A model generated the notes under the pieces. The model had not been told where the DNA came from. It saw only the letters and a list, made by a program, of their open reading frames with translations, and did no database searches. Position numbers and translations under genes: made by a program. Shown here piece by piece: positions 16,079 through 24,662 of a DNA stretch of 64,000 nt. Position 1 is the stretch's first letter; each line of letters begins with the position of its first letter. The DNA is from Oscillatoriophycideae cyanobacterium NC_groundwater_1537_Pr4_S-0.65um_50_18 (lineage in GTDB: Bacteria > Cyanobacteriota > Cyanobacteriia > Elainellales > Elainellaceae). Location of the stretch: contig JACQYI010000081.1 in the NCBI GenBank assembly GCA_016208305.1, positions 84,092 to 148,091 of the forward strand, written 5' to 3'.

Positions 16079-18553
16079 ATGGATCAGTCATCGGCTCCGA
16101 TCGTCTTACTTCCCCGCAGTTTAACGTCGCTTGAAACTTGGGGATTTGGTTTTAGCGGGTTGCTTTTGTGGTTAGGTACTGCACCTGCGATGCATGCTGC
16201 TTTGGGTGCTCAAGCTATTTGGGTTTGGCTACCTGGAACGATCGTGGGGATTTTGCTGAATTTGCAAATCAAACGCTTGGGAGCCTATTTCCCAGATGTG
16301 GCTGGCGGCACACCCAACTACATAACGCGTCTGCTAAAGCGCTTTCCAGTCATCGCTCGGTATGGAGCAATTGGCTACCTGTTGGGCTGGGTCTCGGTGC
16401 CGCCGATGAATGCCATCATTCTAACGGACTTAATTAAGGCAAATTTAGAACCCTTGGGCATCGCCTGTCCCAGCCTACTGCTCCGCATTGGCTTTACAAT
16501 GCTGCCTTTTATTGTGGCGTTTAGCGGAACGCGCACACTAGGCATCTTGCATACTTTCTTTGTATTTCCAGCGATCGGGTTTCTCGTAACCTTCTGCCTC
16601 CAAGGTTTAGGCTGGCTCAGCTTTGCTTCAATGAGTCCCGGTTTGCTGCCGGAGACTTGGACAGGGATTGCCGCCACTGATTGGATGAAGTGGTTTTTTA
16701 TTGCTGTCTATGCGGTTTATGGTTGTGAAACAGCCTCTTCATTTGTGGCTGGGAGCCGTCAACCCACTGTGACACTCCGGTGCTTAAGCGTTACGGCTGG
16801 CTTCATCCCGATCGTCTACTTTGTTGGCTCGTGGGTGATGATGCGGCTAGCGACTGAGCCGGGATTAGGGAATAGTGCATATCTCAACTTGGTAGCAGCG
16901 GCTCATCCGTTTTGGGGCACTTTAGCTCCAGCACTGGTAACTTTTTTGATGACGTCTGGTTGTTTGTTGAGTTCTGCAACTGCTGTCTCTAACTGTCCCC
17001 GTATCCTGTACCAATTGGCAAAAGATGAGTACTTACCCCCTGTCTTCTCTGCTGTTTCGCGTCGGGGCGTGCTTGAACCCAGCTTAATCTTTACGCTCTT
17101 GCTGAGTTTGTTTTGCCTTGTGTGGGGAGATGTTGACCAGGTGGTGATGGTCACGGGCACAGGCTACTTAACCTCAATGATGGCCATTCATTGGGGATTA
17201 TGGGTTTGTCGCCAGCAGCCAGAAACACGGTGGTCTTGGTTATCCCTCGGCTTTTTGGGTGTAGAAGCGACGGTCTTAGTCGTGGGTGGGTTGGCCTGGG
17301 GCTGGCTGAATTTGTTGCTCGGCTTGCTGCTGCCGTTAGCAGTTGGACAGGTCAGCGTGGGGCTGCCGCGCCTACGTTTCGCGCCCTTTCAACTCGCGTG
17401 GTGGCAACAGCGCGATCGCCAGCCGCTCTGTAGGCCGAAAGCAGATTGGATTGCCCTGCAAGTGACGATTCTCATCCTTTTAGTCTGTGGTGCAGTTAGC
17501 ATTGGCTGGTTAGTGAGAGCGGGGCTTGAACGTCATGGCATGGGTAGCCATATGGCGTTGTTTAGCATTTTGCTGATCACGGTTGCTTTTGTGGGGGTGG
17601 CGATCGCCTGCTGGACAAGCTTGCCCCAAATTGCTGCCATTACGGAGGCACGCGAAGAGGTGGAACGCACTCTGGCAGACCTACAGCGAACGCAAACGCA
17701 GCTCGTGCAGGCAGAGAAAATGTCGAGTTTAGGACAGTTGGTGGCAGGCGTTGCCCATGAAATTAACAATCCTGTCAACTTCATTTACGGCAACCTGACG
17801 CATGTGCGCGGGTATTCTCAAGATTTACTGCGCCTGGTTCAACTTTACGAGCAGCATTATCCCAACCCTGCACCCGAAATTCAAGCTGAAGCGGAAGAGA
17901 TTGATCTGGACTTTTTGCAAAAAGATCTAATCAAAACGCTTGACTCGATGAAGATGGGAAGCGATCGCATTCGCCAGATTGTGCTGAGCTTACGCAACTT
18001 CTCTCGTATGGATGAAGCCGAGTTTAAAGCTGTCAATATTCACGAAGGCATCGACAGCACCTTGCTGATTTTGCAGCATCGTCTTAAAGCGCGATCAGAC
18101 CGTCCAGAGATTCGAGTCATAAAGGACTACGGTAATCTGCCGCTAATAGAGTGCTACCCTGGCCCGTTCAATCAAGTGCTGATGAATATTCTGGCAAATG
18201 CGATCGACGCTTTAGAAGAAAGTAACGCCAACCGCACGTATCAAGAGATTGACACCCAGCCTGATCAGATTACCGTTCGCACCTCAGTTATAGAGAATCA
18301 ATGGGTAGAAATTGCGATCGCTGACAATGGATCAGGGATGTCGGAAGCGATTCAGCGACTCATTTTCAACCCCTTCTTTACCACCAAACCTGTCGGCAAG
18401 GGGACAGGCATGGGCATGTCCATTAGCCATCAAATCATTACTGAAAAGCATGGTGGTCATCTAAGATGCTTCTCTAGCCTTGGGTCTGGCACCGAGTTTG
18501 TGATTCAAATTCCGATTCGACAATCAGCCATTCTGTCTCCAGTAACGTCGTAA
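16079..18553 (+). CDS. APC-type amino acid permease fused to a histidine kinase
   Basis: An 824-residue fusion. Residues 1 to about 430 form a complete amino acid-polyamine-organocation permease-like domain of about 12 helices (GFSGLLLWLGTAPAMHAALG, GGTPNYITRLLKRFP, PFWGTLAPALVTFLMTSG). Two further helices at about 455-510 lead into a coiled coil (REEVERTLADLQRTQTQL) and a kinase core: HisKA with SSLGQLVAGVAHEINNPVNF (His560), then HATPase_c with the N-box NILANAIDALEES, G1 DNGSGM, FFTTKP and GKGTGMGMS. The kinase is of the HAMP-less, HPK4-like type (GVAHEINNP). It could sense substrate binding or flux through the permease and phosphorylate a separate response regulator; none is adjacent. The ATG at 16079 is well placed. 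Similar transporter-kinase fusions exist, for example CbrA with an SLC5 domain. Confidence 0.9.
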   Translation: MDQSSAPIVLLPRSLTSLETWGFGFSGLLLWLGTAPAMHAALGAQAIWVWLPGTIVGILLNLQIKRLGAYFPDVAGGTPNYITRLLKRFPVIARYGAIGYLLGWVSVPPMNAIILTDLIKANLEPLGIACPSLLLRIGFTMLPFIVAFSGTRTLGILHTFFVFPAIGFLVTFCLQGLGWLSFASMSPGLLPETWTGIAATDWMKWFFIAVYAVYGCETASSFVAGSRQPTVTLRCLSVTAGFIPIVYFVGSWVMMRLATEPGLGNSAYLNLVAAAHPFWGTLAPALVTFLMTSGCLLSSATAVSNCPRILYQLAKDEYLPPVFSAVSRRGVLEPSLIFTLLLSLFCLVWGDVDQVVMVTGTGYLTSMMAIHWGLWVCRQQPETRWSWLSLGFLGVEATVLVVGGLAWGWLNLLLGLLLPLAVGQVSVGLPRLRFAPFQLAWWQQRDRQPLCRPKADWIALQVTILILLVCGAVSIGWLVRAGLERHGMGSHMALFSILLITVAFVGVAIACWTSLPQIAAITEAREEVERTLADLQRTQTQLVQAEKMSSLGQLVAGVAHEINNPVNFIYGNLTHVRGYSQDLLRLVQLYEQHYPNPAPEIQAEAEEIDLDFLQKDLIKTLDSMKMGSDRIRQIVLSLRNFSRMDEAEFKAVNIHEGIDSTLLILQHRLKARSDRPEIRVIKDYGNLPLIECYPGPFNQVLMNILANAIDALEESNANRTYQEIDTQPDQITVRTSVIENQWVEIAIADNGSGMSEAIQRLIFNPFFTTKPVGKGTGMGMSISHQIITEKHGGHLRCFSSLGSGTEFVIQIPIRQSAILSPVTS

Positions 18554-18585
18554 TTGGGTGTAGAGGTTTAGCATTGCTTAACCCG

Positions 18586-18644
18586 GCGATGAAATTTATT
18601 GTGGGAGATGCGCTCCGTGCGTCTGCCATAACAAATTTCATCGC
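18586..18644. repeat. Imperfect 28-bp inverted repeat (hairpin)
   Basis: Arms at 18586-18613 and 18617-18644 begin and end with a perfect 12-bp match GCGATGAAATTT/AAATTTCATCGC; the inner part has five non-identical positions, some pairable as G-U in RNA. The loop region CGCTCCGTGCG is the reverse complement of a CGCACGGAGCG core, the same kind as the hairpin at 8277-8325. It sits 33 bases after the permease-kinase stop. Confidence 0.75.
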
Positions 18645-18739
18645 TATAATCAGCAACACCCCCCAGGCATTTAAATGAAGCTAATGCCGCGTAACTGGGC
18701 AATCTAAGGGGTGAAAGCGGCTCAAAGGTTGCAGAAATT

Positions 18740-20692
18740 GTGGTTAAGCTGATCCATTTATTTCCTTGGCTAAAAAAAGAGGGGTACCTGCGATCGGCTG
18801 GCCTAGATGAGCTGCGATCGCATTTTCCCTTTAAAGCAGCCACTATTCTTTTGTTTAGCTTGGTCGTTACTGGGGGAGTAGGAGGCATCAAGCAGTTAGG
18901 AGGACTCGAATTTCTCGAACTGAGAGTATATGACCAGATGATGCGATCGCGACCTGATCGGAAAACAGATGCGCGACTGGTGTTAGTCACCATCACCGAA
19001 GAGGATATCCGCATTCAAAAGCAATCGACGCTTCCTGATCAAACGATCGCCAAAGTGCTCTCCACGTTGGAGCAGTATCAGCCTGTTGCCATTGGTTTAG
19101 ATCTCTATCGCGATGTTTCACAACCGCCCGGATATCGCGAATTACAGACCCAGTTTCGCTCACCGCGTCTGATTGCGATTACTAAATTAGGGGATGACGA
19201 GAACGCTCAAGTCCCTCCTCCTCCAGGGGTTTCTGGTGATCGCATCGGGTTTAATGACTTTCCGGTAGATCCAGATGGTGTGGTGCGGCGCAGCCTGCTG
19301 TTTGGCGGCAAGTATTCCTCTTTTTCACTCCAGCTCGCCCTGCGATATCTCAAGACCCTCGACATTGCGCCCGTTCCCAGCCCGACAAATCCTGAGAATA
19401 TGCAGTTGGGGGCAGCCACGTTTGTGCCCTTAGAGGCAGACTCAGGCGGCTACCAAACCAATGATTCTCAGGGCTATCAGATGTTGCTGGACTACCGAAC
19501 TCGCCATTGGGTAGGGCGGCAGATCACGCTCGATCAGGTGCTAAAGGGCCATATCCAACCCGAATGGATTAGAGGCAACATTGTTCTAATTGGGACAACA
19601 GCCCCCAGCAGTCGTGATCTGTTCTACACCCCCTATAGCGCTGGAGAAACCCAGGATCACCAAATGTCTGGGGTCGAAATTCATGCTCAGATTGTCAGTC
19701 AGCTTCTCAGCGTAGCGTTGGAGCAGCAGTCGCAGTTTTGGTTCTTTTCGAATGGGCAAGAGTGGCTGTGGCTGTGGCTATGGTCCGTTGTCGCAGGAAC
19801 TATAGCGACCTGTATTCGCCATCCCCTAGCGTTGGCGCTGAGTTGTGCCGTAGTGCTCTCGGCCTTAGCCGGAATGAGCTTCTTGCTGTTTTTGGCATCG
19901 GGTTGGGTACCCGTTGTCACTCCGGCGATCGCGGCTCTCCTGACGATGGGTGTCGTTGTGGTTCAGCAGGCACAGCAGGCGCGTCAGCAACAGCAAATGG
20001 TGATGACCCTCCTGGGACAAAACACCTCTAAAGAAATTGCGGATGCGCTCTGGAGTCACCACGATCGCCTCCTCTCGTCAGGCAAGTTGCCCGGACAGCG
20101 ATTGATGGCTACCATCCTATTCACGGATATTCAAAACTTCAGTACTATCTCAGAATCAATTCCTCCAGAGACGTTGCTAGATTGGCTTAATGAATATCTA
20201 GGAGCCATGATTCAGGAGGTGCAGCGTCATCAAGGCATTATCAACAAATTCACAGGCGATGGTCTGTTAGCGGTATTTGGGGTGCCCATTCCTCGACTCA
20301 GTTCCGAAGAGATCGATCGAGATGCCTATAATGCGGTGGCCTGTGCGTTGGCGATGGGCGATCGCTTATCTCAGCTCAATCAAACCTGGCAGCAGCAGGG
20401 TTTACCCGTTGTGCAAATGCGAGTGGGTATCTCGACAGGCTCCATTGTTGTTGGCAGTTTGGGAAACAAAGAGCGGATGGAATATGGCGTGATTGGAGAC
20501 AGTGTAAACACGGCCTCAAGGCTGGAAAGTTGTGCTAAGGAAATGCAGAAAGATCTCTGTCGCGTTCTCATGTCTGGTGAAACTTTTAAGCACATACAGG
20601 ACAAATTTTTGGTAGAGGCTTGGGGATCGATGACCATGAAGGGAAAACAAAATCAGGTCGAGGTTTACCATGTTATCGGGAAAAACATGTAA
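18740..20692 (+). CDS. CHASE2-domain class III adenylate/guanylate cyclase
   Basis: A 650-residue membrane receptor cyclase. A first hydrophobic helix (about 33-50) is followed by an extracytoplasmic CHASE2 domain (about 60-310; VLVTITEEDIRIQ, PVAIGLDLYRDV, RIGFNDFPVDPDGVVRRSLL, NIVLIGTTAPSSRDLFYTPY). Three helices (about 335-415) lead to a class III cyclase (about 450-640). Both metal Asp residues are present, D463 (FTDIQNFS) and D507 (TGDGLLAVFG), as is the Lys of NKFTGDG and a transition-state Asn/Arg pair in SVNTASRLES. The residue that usually helps choose ATP (Asp or Thr after Tyr in Y-x-x-I-G) is Gly here (EYGVIGDSVN), so nucleotide preference is unclear. The start is the GTG at 18740. 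A DUF928 gene follows. Confidence 0.93.
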   Translation: MVKLIHLFPWLKKEGYLRSAGLDELRSHFPFKAATILLFSLVVTGGVGGIKQLGGLEFLELRVYDQMMRSRPDRKTDARLVLVTITEEDIRIQKQSTLPDQTIAKVLSTLEQYQPVAIGLDLYRDVSQPPGYRELQTQFRSPRLIAITKLGDDENAQVPPPPGVSGDRIGFNDFPVDPDGVVRRSLLFGGKYSSFSLQLALRYLKTLDIAPVPSPTNPENMQLGAATFVPLEADSGGYQTNDSQGYQMLLDYRTRHWVGRQITLDQVLKGHIQPEWIRGNIVLIGTTAPSSRDLFYTPYSAGETQDHQMSGVEIHAQIVSQLLSVALEQQSQFWFFSNGQEWLWLWLWSVVAGTIATCIRHPLALALSCAVVLSALAGMSFLLFLASGWVPVVTPAIAALLTMGVVVVQQAQQARQQQQMVMTLLGQNTSKEIADALWSHHDRLLSSGKLPGQRLMATILFTDIQNFSTISESIPPETLLDWLNEYLGAMIQEVQRHQGIINKFTGDGLLAVFGVPIPRLSSEEIDRDAYNAVACALAMGDRLSQLNQTWQQQGLPVVQMRVGISTGSIVVGSLGNKERMEYGVIGDSVNTASRLESCAKEMQKDLCRVLMSGETFKHIQDKFLVEAWGSMTMKGKQNQVEVYHVIGKNM

Positions 20693-20820
20693 CCAAAATT
20701 TGCTTTTAATTTCTATAGCTTTGAAGATAGATTGAAATCAAATTTATGTAACGTTAGGTGTCTTTATCCCGGATTGATTAATGAAGATTTAGAAGTTACG
20801 TGAAATATACAATTAATCCT

Positions 20821-21549
20821 ATGAACTCCCTTCAAAAAAAACGACGACTTAGATTCACTCAAAAACTGGTATTGACCTTGTTAGCCTCTAGTTTAGGCAT
20901 CGCTGGAATGCCGTCAATAGTCCTTGCCCAGACCTATATTCCCCCCGATCGCGGGTTGCCCGGTCGGCGCGAGGGTGGTGGCACTAGAGGAATTTGTATA
21001 ACGAGTCAACCCAACCTGACGGCCTTGATTCCCAAAACCAATTTTGGTTTGACTACTCAAGCCCATCCCACCTTGTTTTGGTATGTTCCTACAACAGCGG
21101 CAACCTTGATCGAGTTTGAATTGCGTAACGAACAGAATGAGATTATTTTTACCGATCAAATGCCGACTCCAGAAACAGCGGGCATTATTCCAGTTCACCT
21201 GCCGCGATCGGAGCAAACGACGCTAGAACCCGGCAAACTCTATCACTGGTACTTCACACTAGTCTGTGATCCTCAAGATCGTTCAGGCGATGTGATCACT
21301 GAGGGTTGGATTGAACGAAGCCTGCCAGATGCAGACATGACACGCCAACTCGAAGCCGCCACTGCGGAGGAGCGGGCGCTGCTGTATGCAAAGGCGGGCA
21401 TTTGGTATGACGCGTTGAGTACGCTGGCTGATTTGCAAGTCGCTCAACCGGATCAGCCTGCTCCTGCCAGTTGGAGCGATTTATTGTCTGAGGCCGATCT
21501 CCAAACGCTTACCGACAAGCCTCTGATTCCTTACTGCCCTAACCGATAA
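20821..21549 (+). CDS. DUF928 secreted protein (first copy)
   Basis: A 242-residue protein with a signal peptide (cleavage likely after SIVLAQ). The exported part has the DUF928 pattern: a Gly/Arg-rich linker (GLPGRREGGGTRG) with Cys, LTALIPKTNFGLTTQAHPTLFWYVP, ELYHWYF-type GKLYHWYFTLVCDP, and a C-terminal helix ending in LYAKAGIWYDALSTLADL. The open frame begins with GTG at 20800 but the ATG at 20821 fits the signal peptide better. DUF928 proteins recur beside CHASE2, CHAT and filamentous-haemagglutinin genes in cyanobacteria; function unknown. This copy lies 128 bases after the CHASE2 cyclase. A second copy is at 38880. Confidence 0.85.
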   Translation: MNSLQKKRRLRFTQKLVLTLLASSLGIAGMPSIVLAQTYIPPDRGLPGRREGGGTRGICITSQPNLTALIPKTNFGLTTQAHPTLFWYVPTTAATLIEFELRNEQNEIIFTDQMPTPETAGIIPVHLPRSEQTTLEPGKLYHWYFTLVCDPQDRSGDVITEGWIERSLPDADMTRQLEAATAEERALLYAKAGIWYDALSTLADLQVAQPDQPAPASWSDLLSEADLQTLTDKPLIPYCPNR

Positions 21550-21564
21550 CGGCTGACACAGGGT

Positions 21565-21607
21565 GAACTGGGGAAGTTTGCTTCCTGTGGGCGCAAACTC
21601 CCCGTTC
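21565..21607. terminator. Hairpin between convergent genes
   Basis: GAAC-GGGGA-GTTTGC on the left pairs with GCAAACTCCCCGTTC on the right, with two one-base bulges and a loop of about 11 bases. It lies between the DUF928 stop and the stop of the channel gene on the other strand. There is no clear T-tract, so terminator action is a guess. Confidence 0.45.
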
Positions 21608-21624
21608 AAAATGCATAATCTCCC

Positions 21625-23562
21625 TTAAGTCTCTGCGAGTAGAATAATTGCATCCTGAGGTTTAAACTCAATCATCTGATCTTTGGGCGGATTAATCACC
21701 ACACCATAAGACCTGCCCATGTTGTTGGCATCAGCTTTGCGACGATATCCGATCGCCGATTCTCCTTTTTGTCGGGCTGCTTCAACCACCGTGTAGAAAT
21801 TGACGGGACGGTCAATGGCAACATAGCTATCGACGGCTTTGAGATAAATTTCTGAACCTTCTGGATTAAATAAGTTAGTCAGCACCGCATTAATATTTTT
21901 CTGTTCAGAAACTTGAGCTAGCATCAGACTAATGATTTGCTCACTAATGACAAAATCATCGGGACGCGCAACCTGGGCTAAAGCCTGATTTCGCACATCT
22001 AAAATTTCGGTGACGACCTGAAAGTTATGGTGATGGCGATCGGAAATATCCCGCAAGTGAAGCAAGGTTACCAGCGTTTGGGCATCTGCATGATCAGCCT
22101 CTAATTCTGGATTGCAGAGGACAACAGCATGATCATATTGGGTCAAATTGAGGCTTTCTAACACCTCGCGATCGGTCGGATCTCCTTGTTGATAGTTTAC
22201 GGTCTGCCTTTGCAGCTTCAGGGTTGCCTCTGAGAAATCAACTTCTGCGGCTGGAAACTCAGCTAGCACCTTGACAGTAGAGCCAGGTGCAACATATTGA
22301 TCAAGCTGCTGAATAATATTGAAAACGCGATCGTTCCAACCCAAGATCAAGGTGTGTTCTGCTTTGGCTGGAATTGGTTCGGCTGTGCGAATTGCCTGCC
22401 GATCGATCTGAGTATCGCTGTGATGCGTTAGATGAATCGTATCATCATCTTCACTAATTAAGATGAGCTGTTCACCTGCCTGTAACAGAGTCTCGCTAGG
22501 CGGATTGAGCTGAATGGTTCCGTCAGCCTGTTGAATGCCCATAACGGTAGAGTTGTTATAGGACAAAAGTGCCTGACCGTAAGTTTTTCCTCGCAGGGCA
22601 GGCTCTGCTTTAAAATAAATCTCATTGCCGCTGAAGTTGAGCAATTCCATGTAGACCACGGATAATCCCGATTGCCGACAGGTCTGCACAACGATACGTG
22701 AGACTAAATCATGGGTCAGCAAGGTTTCTATGTTATTCTGCCCCACCAACTTAATGACATCCAGGGTTTTGGAGGTTTGGACTTGCGCGACGATATGGTA
22801 AGGCTGCGGCAGCGATCGCGGAATATTGGTAATGGCTAACAGGGTCTTGACCAGTTGTGTGTCTGCGCGATCGCTGGCGGTATTCAAGATGATGATCGAG
22901 CGTGCTGCCTGAATATTGACGATTCCCAAGTCAGCCATGCTGCTAGGGCTACCTGTGCGGCAGACCAGGCGAATTCGCGGCAGTTTTCCCAGCGTATCGG
23001 CAAGTGTAGTTTCCATCTGCGCTTTTTCTTCTTCACTGAGGATTACGATGCAGGTATCAGATCGGTTAGCGTTTGCTAGCGCCAACTCCGAAATGAGGGT
23101 GAAAACCTGAAGCGACCAGCCCAAGATCACAATGTGATCTGTTTCGATGACGCGTGAACGCCCCTTACGCAGGTCTTCTAGCTTGGCATCAATGCCGCTG
23201 CTAAGCAGACCAATTAAGGTGCTGACGACAAAGATGCCGCCAAAAGTCACAAACAGCATGGTCAAGCGAAAGAACCAGCCTGTATCGCCGCCCACCGTGC
23301 CAGAATCTAACGTCCGCATCAGCACTCCCCACAGGGCTTCGGGGAGGCTAAGGCGATCGCTGCCTTCTGGAGCAACACCCGATAGGCTGACCAAAACGCC
23401 CATCAGCAGGATAAAGGCTAAAGAGATTAAGGCCAAACCGCTGACTAGGGCAACGGCTCCTCTAGACATGAAGTTGTCAAACTTGTAGCGTAATCGATCG
23501 GTGAGGGTGGCGTAGTGCAGACGATGTGATTTTTTTTTCCGGCTAAAAATAGTTTTTTGCAT
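21625..23562 (-). CDS. CASTOR/POLLUX-type ion channel with two RCK domains
   Basis: A 645-residue channel-like membrane protein. A basic N-terminus is followed by a helix (about 37-60), a pore-like segment and a second helix (PEALWGVLMRTLDSGTVGGDTG then LTMLFVTFGGIFVVSTLIGLLSSGID, about 75-125), and two long cytoplasmic RCK/TrkA-N modules, the first from HIVILGWSLQVFTLISEL and the second from HTLILGWNDRVFNIIQQL. This layout is that of the CASTOR/POLLUX/SYM8 family, cation channels gated through RCK domains. Nucleotide-binding loops appear degenerate (GWS, GWN), as is usual in that family. The ATG at 23562 is the start. It faces the DUF928 gene tail to tail. Confidence 0.87.
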   Translation of the reverse strand: MQKTIFSRKKKSHRLHYATLTDRLRYKFDNFMSRGAVALVSGLALISLAFILLMGVLVSLSGVAPEGSDRLSLPEALWGVLMRTLDSGTVGGDTGWFFRLTMLFVTFGGIFVVSTLIGLLSSGIDAKLEDLRKGRSRVIETDHIVILGWSLQVFTLISELALANANRSDTCIVILSEEEKAQMETTLADTLGKLPRIRLVCRTGSPSSMADLGIVNIQAARSIIILNTASDRADTQLVKTLLAITNIPRSLPQPYHIVAQVQTSKTLDVIKLVGQNNIETLLTHDLVSRIVVQTCRQSGLSVVYMELLNFSGNEIYFKAEPALRGKTYGQALLSYNNSTVMGIQQADGTIQLNPPSETLLQAGEQLILISEDDDTIHLTHHSDTQIDRQAIRTAEPIPAKAEHTLILGWNDRVFNIIQQLDQYVAPGSTVKVLAEFPAAEVDFSEATLKLQRQTVNYQQGDPTDREVLESLNLTQYDHAVVLCNPELEADHADAQTLVTLLHLRDISDRHHHNFQVVTEILDVRNQALAQVARPDDFVISEQIISLMLAQVSEQKNINAVLTNLFNPEGSEIYLKAVDSYVAIDRPVNFYTVVEAARQKGESAIGYRRKADANNMGRSYGVVINPPKDQMIEFKPQDAIILLAET

Positions 23563-23722
23563 GGGGAACGAGAAACAATGGGCTGCTGAAACCTCTAGAA
23601 CCCTTCTAGGGGACTAGGGTTACCCAGTAGTATTCCCGGTTCTGTCCTGACATCTATGGACGCTGCTAATTTTAGGGATGAGTTTTTGCTGAAGCTGGTG
23701 ATAAGACTATTGCTCCATGCTC

Positions 23723-24445
23723 CTAAGAAAGCGATGGAACTCTGGATTTAAGCTTATCCACTAAACTAACTTTTTGCTCTAGGGCAGTTCTTGCATTAAG
23801 TGCTGCCTCAATTCCGTCAAGGTGTTGCATAGCGACAGTTACGGCAGCTTCAGCCTCGCCCGCTGCAATATGATTCAAAATAAGGCTATGTTCATCTTTT
23901 GTACAAAGTGGCATTTTACGAACATCATAAAAATAGGCCAGCGATGTTTGTGGAATTAATTCCTTCAGAAATCGACCGAGAAATCGGTTACTGCATAGAT
24001 CGGCTAACTGCAAATGAAACTGTGTCGATAGACGAGTCAGCAGTGGATAATCTTCCTGATCACAGGCTTTCCGTTCTGCTGCAATCAATGCCCGAAGAGA
24101 TGCGATTTGCTCAGGTGTCGCTGAGGCTGTTACATCTCGAATAATTTCTGCCTCGATTAACCGCCATGCAGCATAGATCTGTTTTGCTTCATCTAAGCTT
24201 AGACGGGCAACAAATGCGCCGCGATTGGGTTCTAGTTTGACCAGATAGTCGCCCGATAGCTTGAGCAGCACTTGCCGAATAATAGTACGGCTGACTCCAT
24301 AGTGTTCTGCCAGCATTGCCTCTCCCAGCTTGGTATCAGGTAGAAGCTGACGCTCACAAATGGCATCATAAAGCTCTGTATAGATGACATCTTCAGTTGA
24401 TTTTGCTTTAACTGTCGAGTCAGAATGCTGTTGGGCATCAGGCAC
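23723..24445 (-). CDS. GntR family regulator, FCD (FadR-like) subgroup
   Basis: A 240-residue transcription factor. A winged helix (about 17-85: LGEAMLAEHYGVSRTIIRQVL, YLVKLEPNRGAFVARLS) is followed by an all-helical FCD ligand domain (about 90-225), with candidate metal/carboxylate-binding residues in FHLQLADLCSNR and DEHSLILNHIAAGEAEAA. Members respond to organic acids or amino acid catabolites. The start is a GTG at 24445. A near-palindrome TTGTATACTA at 24511 in its own promoter may be an autoregulatory operator. No target operon is adjacent. Confidence 0.9.
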   Translation of the reverse strand: MPDAQQHSDSTVKAKSTEDVIYTELYDAICERQLLPDTKLGEAMLAEHYGVSRTIIRQVLLKLSGDYLVKLEPNRGAFVARLSLDEAKQIYAAWRLIEAEIIRDVTASATPEQIASLRALIAAERKACDQEDYPLLTRLSTQFHLQLADLCSNRFLGRFLKELIPQTSLAYFYDVRKMPLCTKDEHSLILNHIAAGEAEAAVTVAMQHLDGIEAALNARTALEQKVSLVDKLKSRVPSLS

Positions 24446-24510
24446 AGTCAGGACTCCTCCTCACAATTGGTGAGTGCTGTCGATCTTTTCTTTTGAGTTG
24501 CACACAATAA

Positions 24511-24520
24511 TTGTATACTA
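24511..24520. promoter_or_regulatory. Possible GntR operator TTGTATACTA
   Basis: Lies 66 bases upstream of the GntR gene start and differs by one base from the perfect palindrome at 9708-9717. It would fit autoregulation, but a one-mismatch match is expected about twice by chance in this window. Confidence 0.3.
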
Positions 24521-24662
24521 TAGCGAAGTCTGCTGAAAAATAGATCCCAATCTTGTCCGATCGCTGAATAGCTCCACCTCTCAAATATTGCGGTATTTGT
24601 AGCAATTCAAGATTTTGTCCCAGCTAAGGTCAGCGAGGATTATTTATCTTTCCCTTTTTGAT

